64,000 nt of DNA from Salvator merianae. Taxonomy: Eukaryota; Chordata; Lepidosauria; Squamata; Teiidae. Made by a program: the position numbers and the translations under genes. The first letter of the stretch is position 1. The number at the start of each line of letters is the position of its first letter. Below the pieces are notes generated by a model. That model was not told the DNA's origin. It searched no databases and worked only from the letters and a program-made list of their open reading frames with translations. The stretch is taken from positions 10,072,642-10,136,641 of the forward strand of contig QVOM02000126.1 in assembly GCA_003586115.2 (NCBI GenBank), in the 5' to 3' direction. Below are positions 39,886 to 50,935 of this stretch, in pieces.

Positions 39886-40530
39886 AAAATGGCCTTATAG
39901 ACCACCAGTGAGGCTCTCTTGGTGGTGCCACCCCCCTTTAAACGTTAAGGGGGTGGGGACATGAGGGAACGCCTTCTTGGTTACAGCCCCCAATCTATGG
40001 AATAGTCTTCCCCATGAGGTGTGTTAGGCATTCTCAATGTAGATATTCAGACATCTGGTGAAGACACACTTCTTTACTTGGGCTGAGGGAATAGCTTTCC
40101 CTCTCAACACACGTACTGTCACCATTTTACCTAACATATTTTATCTGGTTATATACAGGTTTATCTGTTTTATCAGGAAGCACAGCGGCACAGGTGGCTA
40201 AGGCACTGATCTTTCAATAGGAGGATCGGAGTTCAAGGCCCCTGTCTGCCGTGTAGAGGGGATGAGCGCCCTCTACTGGCCTCTAGCTCCAGCCAACCTA
40301 GCTGTTCGAAAGCAAGTAATTGCAAGTAGATAAATAGGGAGCATCACATTGTGTGATGCGGAAGATAGACAGATGTAAGCCTTCGGGTGAAAAATAACCT
40401 TGTAAGCCGCTTTGAGTCAGCTTCAGCCGAGAAAAGCGGGGTATAAAAACCAAGTTCTTCTTCTTCTTAATACTGGTTATTGTAACCCCTGAAACCTTCA
40501 GGTATAGGATGGATAGAAATAGAAACAAAC
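39886..40530 (+). mobile_element. L2-like LINE 3' end split by a SINE
   Basis: AACGCCTTCTTGGTTACAGCCCC and GAATAGTCTTCCCCATGAGG (39965-40020) are L2 ORF2 C-terminal text. It runs to TTTATCTGTTTTAT, stops at the SINE, and resumes at 40469 (TACTGGTTATTGTAACCCC to GGTATAGGATGGATAG). Confidence 0.75.
40176..40468 (+). mobile_element. tRNA-head SINE, complete copy
   Basis: This is the best copy. It has a head with box-A-like GCACAGGTGGC and box-B-like GAGTTCAAGGCC, a body (GTAGAGGGGATGAGCGCCC; GCAAGTAGATAAATAGGG), the 3' segment GTAAGCCGCTTTGAGTCAGC and AAAGCGGGGTATAAAAACC, and a CTT tail. Length is about 293 bp. RNA polymerase III transcription is inferred from the boxes. Confidence 0.85.
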
Positions 40531-41095
40531 AAACTTCCATGGCCATTTCCTATGTTTAGCAGAAGAAGCCCCAGATGGAAACTTCGAGGTCAGGGAACAA
40601 AAGTTTCCAGCTTCAGAGTTTCAGTGGCCCAAAGACCAGCAATTATGTATCCTGCACACCACTGCTGCAGTGCCTTTCACACAGCAATCCAAGATTGCTG
40701 TAGGAGTCATATCTACTTGCAGCAGTGCAACTGGATTGTGCAGAAGTTGCTTTAGTACCACACCAAGTTTCATAAAGATCATAATCCTGAAAGCTTATTA
40801 TTTGGCCTCCTAATTCCACCTCTAAAAAGACACCTGCAGCACATTTAACATGTGCCAAACTTGAAAGAGACTCATCACGCACATGCGCGATGATGCCACA
40901 CACATTTGCACTGTCACATGCTGCAGTGCCCGTCCACAAGGGGTCCTATAATAGTGCTAAGTATGCAAGCAACAAGCAGGTAAGTTCCCCACTTCATGGG
41001 TTTCCTCACGTATAAGCAAGTGAAGCCAAAGAGTGCCAGGGCTGTTAGAGGGCCTCTAACCTTCTTTTGTGTTCAAATGAATGTGAGTTCCACAC
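40531..41095. other. Intergenic, unassigned
   Basis: No gene is recognised. 40860-40930 is CpG-richer and may be a decayed DNA element. Confidence 0.4.
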
Positions 41096-41210
41096 AGCTA
41101 TTTTCTTTTTTTTAATTTTTATTTATGTAAGAAGTTACAAATCACAACAAAGAATAACAAATTATAACAGAAAAAAATAGTGCTCTCTCCCCCAAAAGAC
41201 AGATAGATAG

Positions 41211-41433
41211 GACACAGTCACACCTAAATATTGATCCAACTTCAGCCCACTTTTGAATTGAAAGAACACATCAGCAAAGTGACTAACCATTTTTTTTTCC
41301 ACATTATCTAACCCAACAGTGCATTTTCTGAGTTAAATAATGCTGAAAGAAAACATCTTATTACTTCACCAATGTGTTCCCTCAGTCTGAAAGTGGACCA
41401 AAGCTGGATTAAAAGTTAGGTGTGACTGGGCCC

Positions 41434-41434
<1 letters not shown>
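41211..41434. mobile_element. Fold-back MITE FB-D, copy 4, next to GATA repeats
   Basis: GGACACAGTCACACCTAAATA at the left and TTAGGTGTGACTGGGCCCAT at the right are inverted. AGATAGATAG precedes it and follows it, the right side being expanded. Confidence 0.8.
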
Positions 41435-41478
<44 letters not shown>

Positions 41479-41480
41479 CA
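41435..41480 (+). repeat. (GATA)n microsatellite
   Basis: About ten GATA units and a short GACA end, directly after the FB-D copy. Confidence 0.95.
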
Positions 41481-42088
41481 GACAGAAGTAAAAAATAATA
41501 AAAAATAATACTCCACCAACACACTACCTGCCCACCCCTTATGCACACCAGTAGACAACCTCTAGGTTATTTATTCCATTTTCTTTCTCTTTCAATTTAG
41601 CTGGACCAAAGAGTTGGTTTTGTTATTCCTTCTCTCAATTCTTTAGGCACTTGGGGCCTTGTTGAAAAATACAACAAATCTTTCCATTTTTCCTCTGTTT
41701 TAGAAAGCAATTTCAGACCTTGACTTTTAAATCTTATTTCCCGCATTTTATCAAATCTATATTGTGCCATTAAATACCTGTACCAGTTACCTAATGTCCA
41801 TTTGCTACTATACATCTAAGAGAGTTTGGGGGAGTTTGAAATAAGTTCCTTCCATTGGACTTTTATTTATGTACTGTATTTGCATAACCAAACGTTAATT
41901 AAAGTTTTCTGAACTGCTGATAGACCACAGCAAAACAACCAATGGCTAAGAATTACATGAGCCCTCATCCCAAAAAAGAGGGCCACTGACGTTTTGCACA
42001 ACATATGCCGATGTTTTATGTATTTTGTATAAGAAGTTGTGCTCTTAAGGGCCACTGTCCCTTTGTCATTCCTATTAAGTATCCTTGG

Positions 42089-42835
42089 GGTTGCATCCAG
42101 ACACTGCTTACTTATTAAACTATATTTGGATATTCCAGAATCTGGTCACCTCATCCCGGAAAAGATATTGTAGAACTGGAGAAAGTGTAGAAAAGGGCAA
42201 CCAGAATGATCAAGGGGCTGGAACACCTTCCTTACGAAATCAGGCTGCAACACCTTGGCCTCTTCAGCCTTGAAAAATGGCGTTTAAGAGGGGACCTGAC
42301 TGAAGTATATAAAATCATGCACGGTATGGATAAGGCGGATAGAGAGAAGTTTTTTTCTCTCACACACAACACTAGGACCAGGGGGCACTCTCTGAAGCTG
42401 ATGGGTAGGAGAGTTAGGACTGACAAGGAGAAGCATTTTTTCACCCAGAGGGTCTTCGGTCTGTAGAATTTATTACCGGATGAGGTGGTGACAGCCATCA
42501 GCCTGGATAGCTTTAAGAATGGATTGGATAGAGTCATGGAAGTGAGGTGTATCAATGGCGAATAGAATAGATGTCTAGGTACCACCTTCAGGATGGAGAG
42601 ACAGGCAGGATGTCTCTAAAGGCCATTTGCAGGGAGTGGGGAGCAGGTGAAGGTTTTGCCTTTGTCTTCTGCTTGAGATGCCCAGAAGCAGTTGGTGGGC
42701 CACTGTGTGAGACAGGATGCTGAGCTAGATGGACCATGGCCTGATCCAGCAAGGCTCCTCTTATGTTCTTATGTTAATATATATTCTAGAATATCCAAAT
42801 ATAGCGGAATAAATAAGTGATGTCTGGATACAGCC
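42089..42835. mobile_element. FB-B MITE split by a CR1-B insertion
   Basis: The left arm 42089-42140 (TTGCATCCAGACACTGC, then TATTTGGATATTCCAGAA) and the right arm 42777-42835 (TCTAGAATATCCAAATATAG, then TGATGTCTGGATACAGCC) are the two halves of one palindrome, compare 5104-5240. Confidence 0.85.
42141..42776 (+). mobile_element. CR1-B LINE, 5'-truncated, inserted in FB-B
   Basis: The ORF2 C-terminus reads forward at 42206-42466 (MIKGLEHLPYEIRLQHLGLF; the frame breaks after RVFGL by a TAG) and then to about 42570. One 3'UTR unit ends CTCCTCTTATGTTCTTATGTT. It has a single unit, unlike the tandem copies. Confidence 0.85.
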
Positions 42836-43260
42836 TAGGTCAAAGTTATCTCCTGGTAACTGTACAGATAAAACTCTGGTGATTTTGCCCTGTTTTCAGT
42901 AAGAGATCCTATATCTCCCAGGGATATTTTAATAGCTTCCTTGATCCTGTTCATCCATATTGCCCACTTTCCCCTCTTTCTTCTGCTTCTACAACTTCAC
43001 AGCCTCAATGATTTCCTTGAGAACACTTGTTGCATTTAGTGCCACTTCCTAAGATGTTGGTTTCCAGAAACCTAACTACAGAGTCAAAGAAGAATATGCT
43101 CCATTGACTCTATGTCAGTATGACTTCCATTCTTTTTATTAATAATAACCCAATTTTAATTCTGCTCCCAGGCCGTTCTAGCCAAATCTGTTTTTAAATA
43201 TCTCCTGAGTGTCCAAATCCCAGCAGTGACCCTAGCAGTTGCCAAGCTTTTGGAATGCAC

Positions 43261-44759
43261 TGTTAGAACAGAGGGAGATATTAGTTCTGATGCCTTCTGT
43301 GAAGTCTGTGATTGAAAATCTTACATTTTATATATTGATCTGTGTTGTTCCAATCCTGATTTGTTTTGATTCTGTACAGGTCTATGAACTGTTTAAATAA
43401 TTTTGATCCTTGACCTACAATGTAAAGACTGCATATATAGACAAATGCCTACTGGGTCTTCACAAAATCTATGAACCCATCATTTTGCTAAGCCTGGCAT
43501 TTTCTAGCAAGCATTGGAAGCAAAAGGAGAGAATCTGAATGGCTTCTGAGTTTGGCACTTGTTTATAATTGCCCTCTATGCACATTTTTGTCTCAGTCTA
43601 AATGGTATAAAGGGTCTATCTTGGTTAATATTTTTTTTTTGCCAGGGGTCCATGTCAACAAACTACATTCCTGCCTCAAGCATGCAATCAGACTTGGTAT
43701 AAGGGGCGGCCACGGGGTGAATTTTTGGCTCAAGGGGCAGACACAAAATACAAAAATATGGCTTACCATGTCCCAAGTCTCCGTTTCTGCACCCATTTCC
43801 CAGATAGGAAATAATGATGAGGCAACTCACTGTTTGGGTTGGATGGGATGGGAAGCTACAGAGGCTCCCATAGACAATGGAAACAGCCAACCAATCAGGG
43901 ACCCAGAAATCTGGGCCGGTAGTGGCCAATGAGTGGTGAGCACTTGTTGTTACACAGGCATTGCCAGATGTGGAAGTGAAGGAACAGCAACATGAGGTAC
44001 GATTTTCTTTTTCCTGTTTGAATACTTATTTCTTTGGCCAGGTACACAAGGGCTGCATTTTGTAAAAGGAGCATTTGAAAAAAGCCCTGTGTGATTGCAG
44101 ACATTGTTTAAAGAAAAACCCCAAATACTAGCATTAGTAAAAAGGTCGTCACAAAAGGTAAAAGGGCCTGGTCCCCCTCTGGTTTCCCAATCATTAAAGC
44201 AAAGTTCAATAAGCTCCTTATGCTATTTGTTTTACCACCATGAAAAGACTCTCAGTTACTAGGTAGGGTAAGAGAATGACATTCCTGATTGTGCTTCCCA
44301 ATTGACTATTTGTCTGGCCAAAAAAAAAAAAAAAATCACCCTTGAAGACATGACTTCTTTCTCAGTAGGTCTGCTTCACAGGATACTGGTGGCAAACACA
44401 TATTTGCAGGTAAATAGTCAACAAATAGCTGTGAGTTATCATAGCTCCCTTGCTCCCTGAAAATGCATCCATAACAGCCATTCATTGTGTTCTTAGGTAT
44501 GAACATATTGGGGGGGGGGGGAAGCAATGTGGGAAGAGGCTCCCAGAATGTTAAGATCAGAAATAACGCTCCCACCTACCTAAAGGGTCTGGTGGTGATA
44601 GCAGAAAAATTGAAACAGAAAATGCTGTCCAACAACGCCCTCTAGTGATTTGTTTTTGTTACAAAATCATTTTCTAAACATCCTATTCTAAACCAGAGTG
44701 CGTTGCTATATCTTCTTTGGTATCGTTCACAAGCACAAAACACTAGTTACACTGGAAAA
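43261..44759. other. Intergenic, unassigned
   Basis: No gene is recognised. The ORF pair at 43552-43932 (+) and 43663-43929 (-) has no domain. Homopolymers: A run near 44320, G run at 44511-44521. Confidence 0.45.
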
Positions 44760-45230
44760 CATAAAAGATGCTCCACTGGATTGGACCAATGGCCCTTTTA
44801 GTCCAGGGGTCTGTTCTAACAGTGGCCAACCAGGGACCTTTTCACACTTTCAACAACTGTACAGCAGCTAGTGATCGGGAGCAGTTATAGTCTGCTCCCG
44901 ATCGCCAGGGCTTCTGCAAAATGCGGAAGCATTTCACTAGTGAGTGTCCTGATGCTCACTAGTGTAAAGTGCAAAAAGGCCTTAGGTGCACAAGGAAGCC
45001 CACGAGTAGGACATGTGTACACTCCTTACCCTGCTCACAGTCTCTAAGTACCTGGCTCTTAGAGGCCTAACCCTTCCTACTACCAGAGGCAGTTACAGTG
45101 TTAACAAGGCTAATAGCCCTGACTTCCATGAATTCTCCAAGCCTCTTTTGACACTATCTAAGCTGGCAGCTGACACCACATCTCATGGTAGCATATTCCA
45201 AAGTTCAACCTTTTCCACACCATGCACGAT
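44760..45230 (-). mobile_element. L3-like remnant interrupted by FB-A
   Basis: GGATTGGACCAATGGCCCTTTTAGTCC (44777) to GTGGCCAACCAGG, then AGGTGCACAAGGAAGCCC (44986 on) to CATGAATTCTCCAAGCCTC are the reverse complement of an old L3 3' region. Confidence 0.6.
44828..44985. mobile_element. FB-A DNA transposon, short copy
   Basis: The ends GACCTTTTCACACTTT and AAAGTGCAAAAAGGCC are inverted. The subterminal CACTAGTGAGTGTCCTGATGCTCACTAGTG is shared with other FB-A copies. AGG on each side fits a 3-bp target duplication as at 33522. Confidence 0.65.
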
Positions 45231-45905
45231 TTTACATACATCAGTCAGGTCCCCTCTTTAACACCATTTTTCAAGGCTGAAGAGGCCAAGACGTTGCAGC
45301 CTGATTTCGTAAGGAAAATGTTCCAGCCCCTTGATCATCCTGGTTTCCCTTTTCTGCACCTTCTCCAGTTCCACGATATCCTTTTTGAGGTGAGGTGACC
45401 AGAATTGTACACAATATTCCAAGTGTGGTCTCACCATAGATTTGTAAAGAGGCACAATGACACTTGCTGAGTTCTTTTCTATTCACTTCCTATTACCCCT
45501 TAGCACTGAATTTGCTTTTTTCACTGCCGCTGCACACTGGGTTGACACCCTCATCGAACTGTCAGTCAGAACCCCAAGATCTCTTTCCTGGTCTGTCATA
45601 GAAAGTTCAGCCTCCATCCGTTTATAAGTGTAATTAGGGTTCTTTGCCCCAATGTGCATCACTTTGCACTTGCTAAGATTAAAATGCATTTGCCACTTCA
45701 TTGCTCACTCATCCAGTGTCAAGAGATCCCTCTGGAACTTTTCACAATCACTTTCAGTTTTCACTGCCCTGAAGCTCAGCTCAGCAATCTGCCTCAAATT
45801 CTCTTCCATGCCAGGAATCCATTCAGCTTCTCTGCAATTTCTGTTTCTCCTCTTAGCACACCTTTGACTCCTTTATCATCGAAGGGACCAATGGCCATCT
45901 GGGGG
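45195..45905 (-). mobile_element. CR1-B LINE ORF2 segment
   Basis: Minus frames 45258-45455 ([20 protein letters not shown]) and 45483-45701 (KWQMHFNLSKCKVMHIGAKN to RDLGVLTDSSM) are consecutive CR1 ORF2 parts downstream of the RT active site, with frame breaks. The 3'UTR is absent. Confidence 0.85.
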
Positions 45906-46226
45906 GCTGCCTAGAAACATTTGGCAAGAGACACCTAACTGTAAACATGTTGCTTTTCCTCCTACTAAGTTGTGTATTATCTGTAGCTGTAAAAGAGAGA
46001 CCTGTCACAACACCACTTCTCTGCTGTCTATAAGCACACAGCAGCAATCACATTCAGCTTCGGGTTGTCGTGCAGCTGATATGGGAGCACCCAGCTCCAC
46101 TTTGAGGTCTGGGAATGTCCTGCATTCAACCCATGTGACTTTTCATCATGCAATTTTGGCACTATGAAAACAAAAGGCTTATAAGGCTTATGTATATTCC
46201 TCCCTGGCATGTAAGAATGAGATTAG
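45906..46226. other. Intergenic, unassigned
   Basis: No gene or repeat is recognised. Confidence 0.45.
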
Positions 46227-46729
46227 GGGCCTGCTCACACTTACAACGGTATAACAGTATAACTAGCACGGTTCGGGCCAGTAGGGTTCGGGTACGGAGA
46301 GAGGTCTTCACACCTGTCAGCACTGGAACAAGTGCTGGACGCAATGCAAACGGGAGCGTACTAGTTCAGCAGCTGTCTTTGGACCCAGAGGGTCTGTGTT
46401 CGAACCTGTGTCTGAAAAGGCCACCAGGGTCCGGACCCCAAGGTCCGAACCAGGGCGCGAACTGGCGGACTGCGCCTGCGCGGCCACATCGGCCCTGCCC
46501 CACCACCATTTTGAACCCGGAAATGGTGCGAACGCACCTTCCCTGATCCTCATCTGATCGTGCAGGTCGGGTTGGAGACTACAAATTAGTTGACCACAGC
46601 TGGTTGGATTCAGGTAAGCATCAGGTGGGCTTTGGTAGATTTTGGGTCAGCTGGGGCTGTTCGCAAGTGCGGATCCTGCATTCTAGCGTGCGTCCTGAAA
46701 CGTACCACTCGCTAAGTGCAAACAGGCCC
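46227..46729. mobile_element. FB-A DNA transposon, about 503 bp, CpG-rich
   Basis: The ends GGGCCTGCTCACACTT and AAGTGCAAACAGGCCC are inverted over 16 bases with few mismatches. The interior is CpG-rich. A short stretch (TAGTTCAGCAGC, then GTGTTCGAACCTG, 46362-46416) mimics tRNA A and B boxes. No transposase is recognised. Confidence 0.7.
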
Positions 46730-46753
46730 AAAGTCAGGTCAAAGTGACTTAGG

Positions 46754-47200
46754 GCCTGTTCACACTTTTCACTAGTGAGGATCTCACTAGTGGAGTGGTG
46801 GGAGGCAGAACACTAGCACAAGTGAAGCAGATTTTGCCACCCTAAACCAGTACCTATACATAAAAAAATCAAGTCCAGTTAGGTGGGCGAAAATAAGGCC
46901 ATTTTTGCATTTAGCTGGGCTGAACCGCTCCAGCTCAAACTATTCCTTCTGGAACACTTCCCAGCTAGAGTGGTCCAGCTTTACTGGGAGAAGGCTGTCC
47001 ACACTTCCGACAGCTTTCTCGGGATAGCCCCGGTGCTGCTCATGAGACCTTTGGAGCAAGCTATGAGGTCTCAGGGGGCCAGGAACTCAGAGCCCCAGGG
47101 GGACCCATTTCAGTGGTGCAATTTGGTGCACTGCCAAAATGGGTTCCCCTGCTAAATTGGAACAGGCAGGTGTGTGCCTTTCTGCTCGCCTCCCTGGGCT
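46754..47200. mobile_element. FB-A-related element, right end unclear
   Basis: It starts GGGCCTGTTCACACTT (46754 on) followed by the palindrome CACTAGTGAGGATCTCACTAGTG. I cannot place the right end; 47160-47200 (GGAACAGGCAGG) is a candidate. Confidence 0.45.
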
Positions 47201-48474
47201 GGTTTACTAGTGAATAAGACAGGTCTAGGCTTAGGGATTAGGGGTTAGTGTTAGGGTAGACCAGGCTATCCTCTGTCCAATGCAGACAGAGCAGTCTAGC
47301 AGGGGGCGTGGCCTCTCTAGTCTGCAACAGAATGCAGAAGAAAGAATCCCAGAAGGGATCTAAGCCCCACACTGAACCACTTAACAGATAAGTAAGGAAA
47401 TGCCCTAAGGTTCTGAAAAGACCTGTAGTACCACCACCTCCCTATCACCGTAGTCATGATCCTGTTTCTTATCTGAAGTCACTGGTCAAATCATACAGAG
47501 GCTGGAGATTAGATGTCACATAGCTCAATTTTTACATCTTATCACAGCCAAAGTTGGTTCTCTGTGTTTAACAAATTGATCTGATCATGGGTAATGAGCT
47601 GAACCTAGATATAAAAACAAAGAGAAGGGCCCTGATTGTCACTGCAATTCTCTCCATCTTGCAAGTTTACAAGATGACGCCACAGTTATATACAAAAACC
47701 CCTAAGAACAACTAGCAAAATTTCAAATACCAATAAGAACACAGGAAAATATGACAGACTCCATGAGGCATCTGAAAGAAGGGTCTATAAGGGAAAATGC
47801 TGATAATGTATTCAAAGTTATATGTTTTATTCAAAATAATTTTATTTAAAACAATTTTATTCCACTCTTCACCAAAGTCCAAGCCATTGAACAAAATAAA
47901 ATTTAACAGTTTATAAAATAATAGTAAAAAGGGAAAGAACAACTACTACACAAAATCCATGAAACACAGACAGTAAGGGTGAAATCAAGATGAATCACCA
48001 ACATGTTTTTTCCAGGTACTCAAAAGTGTTTAGTGTTGCTGCCTGGCATATCTCTAAGGGGAGAGCATTCCAAAGCCTGGGGCTACCACAGATAAAGCTC
48101 TGCTTCTTGCTGCCATCCTGTGAAATTTACAGAGAGATGGAATTATTAAGAGCTTCCTATAAGATCTTAACTGATGGGCAGGACTAGGGAAGATTAAAAA
48201 ATACCTTTTTAAGGACATGAAAGGGATTATGATTTATCATATTTAGAATAGGCCTGCTAGAATTATTGTACTGGTAATTCAGTAACGAATAACTAGAGGT
48301 TCAATGGGTCTCTTCTACATATTACTAATTCTGACTAATGTCCATGTGCCCTAAGTTAAGGTGTTTTAAGGTCAAAATCAACATTATATTATAGATCTAT
48401 TAAACAGCTGAACTTGGAAGTATTTAGAAACAGTGAAGCCTTTTAATGTTTGTGTACTATGTTTACAGGAACAG
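47201..48474. other. Intergenic, mostly unassigned
   Basis: No gene. 47820-47940 (TTTTATTCCACTCTTCACC) with 48040-48130 (GGGGAGAGCATTCCAAAGCCTGGG) may be an old minus-strand LINE 3' region. Confidence 0.4.
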
Positions 48475-48620
48475 CCAGAACTCAGTGGTAAAGCAACTGC
48501 ATGGAACACAGAGGGTTACAGGTTCAATCTTTCTAGAAGCAGTGGCAAACCACTGTTGTATCTTTGCCCCAAAAAGCCCTCCATGAATATGTCCAATAAG
48601 CCATCAGGAGTAAGGATCTG
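48475..48620 (+). mobile_element. tRNA-like SINE (second family)
   Basis: ACTCAGTGGTAAAGCAACTGC (box-A-like) and GGTTACAGGTTCAATC (box-B-like) at tRNA spacing, followed by a tail with GCCCTCCATGAATATG. Related to the fragments at 30085 and 30475. Confidence 0.6.
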
Positions 48621-48722
48621 AAAAATTCAGTTCACTTTCAAAACTTTGATTGACCAGTGCGTGTTCACAGATGTTCGCATCAAACTAAACACACAGTGCT
48701 TCGCATATCCAGAAATTTGATC

Positions 48723-48958
48723 ACAGAATCATAGAATCCTAGAGTTGGAAGGGACCTCCAGGGTCATCGAGTCCAACCCCCTGCTCAATGCAGGATCCAC
48801 TAAACCATCCCAGACAGATGTCTGTCCAGCCTTTCCTTGAAGACCTCCAGCAAAGGAATACTCACCACCTTCTGTGGCAACCTGTTCCAGTGACTGATCG
48901 CCCTTACAGTCAGAAAGTTTTTTTTTCTAATATCAAGTCTGTATCTACTCCCGTGACT
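48723..48958 (-). mobile_element. CR1-A LINE 3' end
   Basis: Tail ATCATAGAATCCTAGAGTTGG, then ORF2 C-terminus on the minus strand (AISHWNRLPQKVV to LDRHLSGMV). 5'-truncated after about 235 bases. The flanks (48620-48722 and 48959-49170) share TTTGATTGACC, TTCGATCAAAC-type text with 63365-63605. Confidence 0.85.
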
Positions 48959-49884
48959 AAATATTAGAAACCTGTCTCTCAAACCAGTCTCCTGCTTGCG
49001 GACATGAACAATTCGATCAAACAGCTTGTGTTTGTCCTTGAAAAGGGTTTTTTCAATGGGAAAAAATGGTATTTTTTTCTTTTTGAACACGTTTGGAATA
49101 GAACATGAACAACCGGTTGTCTGATTGTGAAACGAACGTGCAATTTTCATTCATGCACACCCATAATCAGGGACTGAGCTCAACTCCACACCTCTACCTT
49201 TATCTCACTATATTCACAACAATCAGTAGCAGTTACTTATCTGGTCACTTCTCCCTACAGCAGCAGAAGTTTATGACTGGTTTTTATAGCCAGGTTCCCA
49301 ATCCACTGTTTCTAACATGGATACTAAAGAGCAGCCAGTTCTGACATCACTACCAGCTTTATGACTTCAGGCAGAGAAGAACGTGACCTCTACAACCTGA
49401 GGCAGGTAACCCAAGTTTCCTTCAGACACGATTACCTTGCGCAACATGACAGAATATGATTCAGGCTCTGGCCTGATTGGTCTCAGTGTTGCCCAGGATA
49501 CATAATAGGCTTCAGGACTCTCGGAAACAACAAGGCCAAGATCCACAGATGGACGTTTCTACTAAATAAACAGGTAGCTTATGAAACGATGGAAATACGA
49601 GTCCAGCTAATCGGATTATATGTATGCAAGAACTCAAGGGCATGTATGAAGTTACTGAATGTGAGAAAGATGAGGGGCTGGTACAAAAAGACCTCCTCCC
49701 TTATCCATTATGCCCTAATAAAAACATGGTACAAAGGGAGGAGAAACTAAAGCAGCATAACCAACAATTAGGATTTTTTCCCACAGTGCAATTCAGTTCA
49801 GTTTTTCTCATGTACCATGTATTTTGTACCATATAAGACGCACTAGCATAGGAGATGTACTAGGATATGAGGTGCACTAATGGC
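48959..49884. other. Intergenic, unassigned
   Basis: No gene is recognised. Confidence 0.45.
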
Positions 49885-50550
49885 TACTAGAATGGATGCC
49901 TTGGTACTGCCTCTGGGTTGGAGGGACAGGCAGGATTCCTTTAAAGGCCATTTGCAAGGAGTCGCAATTAGGTGAAGGTTTTGCCGTTGTGTTCTGCTCG
50001 TGATGTCCAGAAACAATTGGTGGGCCACTGTGTGAGACAGGATGCTGGATTAGATGGGTTGTGGCCTGATCCAGCAAGGCTTCTCTTATGTTCTTACAGA
50101 CAAATTTATGAAGGTCAGGTGTATCAGTGCCTACTAAAATGGATGCTTAAGTATTGCCTCCAGTTGGAGAGACAGGCAGGATGCCTCTAAAGGCCATACG
50201 CAGGGAGTCGAGAGCAGGTGAAAGTTTTGCCTTTGTCTTCTGCTTGAGACGCCCAGAAGCAATTGGTGGGCCACTGTGTGAGACAGGATACAGGACTAAA
50301 TGGGCCATAGCCTGATCTAACAGGGCTCCTCTTATGTTCTTATCTAGAATGGATGCCTAAGTACTGCCTCCAGGTTGGAGAGATAAGCAGGATGCCTCTA
50401 AAAGCCATTTGAATGGAGTCTGGAGCAGATGAAGATTTTGCCTTTGTCTTCCGCTTGAGAATGCCCAGAAGCAATTCGTGGGCCACTGGGTGAAACAGGA
50501 TGCTGGACTAGACGGGGTGTGGTCTGATCCAGCAGGGCTCCTCTTATGTT
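49885..50550 (+). mobile_element. CR1-B tandem 3'UTR array, three units
   Basis: Units from about 49885, 50120 and 50345. The first ends TCTTATGTTCTTACAGACAAATTTATG and is followed by a unit with an ORF2-end scrap (GTCAGGTGTATCAGTGCC). The second to third junction is GTTCTTATCTAGAATGGATGCC, the same as in other arrays. Confidence 0.85.
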
Positions 50551-50935
50551 CTTATGTACCTATAATTTGACAAGGAATATTTAAGAAAGATAAATAGAAA
50601 ATAGGATGCAGAGTCAATTTTAAGAGAAATGGTTTGGAAAAAATGTGGCAAACAATACAGCGCATTTTGTAAAACCTACGAAAGCAAACAGAAAAACACG
50701 GTAAGGATGAAAGCATAATTAAAGACAAAGTTGAACACGGCCAATAAAGATTTTGCCACAAGAGTGAATTCACCTGATATATATGCGTTCAGATGTAGCA
50801 CTGTCAGGGGAGCACCAACTGGCATTGAAACTGGCTTGGAACCTGCAGCTAGCCCTAAGGGAGTCTGTAACATCAGTTATTGCTCACCTGCATCAGCTGC
50901 CTATATGCTTCTGGGCTCAGTTAAAAGGGAGGTTC
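50551..50935. other. Intergenic, unassigned
   Basis: No gene is recognised. Confidence 0.4.

Larger units (their letters stand above)
41100..43260 (-). mobile_element. Possible L1-like LINE remnant, minus strand, heavily interrupted
   Basis: The low-coordinate end is T-rich like a reverse-complemented 3' tail. Minus frames at 41597-41815 (DKMREIRFKSQGL, then KTEEKWKDLL) and 41867-42055 (LSHWLFCCGLSAVQKTL) resemble an L1 ORF2 C-terminus. 42840-43250 may continue it. It is broken by FB-D (41211-41434), FB-B with CR1-B (42089-42835), and many stops. Confidence 0.45.

Noticed and set aside
46362..46416. Possible tRNA gene (A- and B-box-like motifs)
   Set aside because: The stems do not pair as a cloverleaf and it is inside an FB-A element.
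48475..48560. Possible tRNA gene
   Set aside because: The boxes are tRNA-like but the acceptor stem is absent and related fragments are dispersed, so it is a SINE head.
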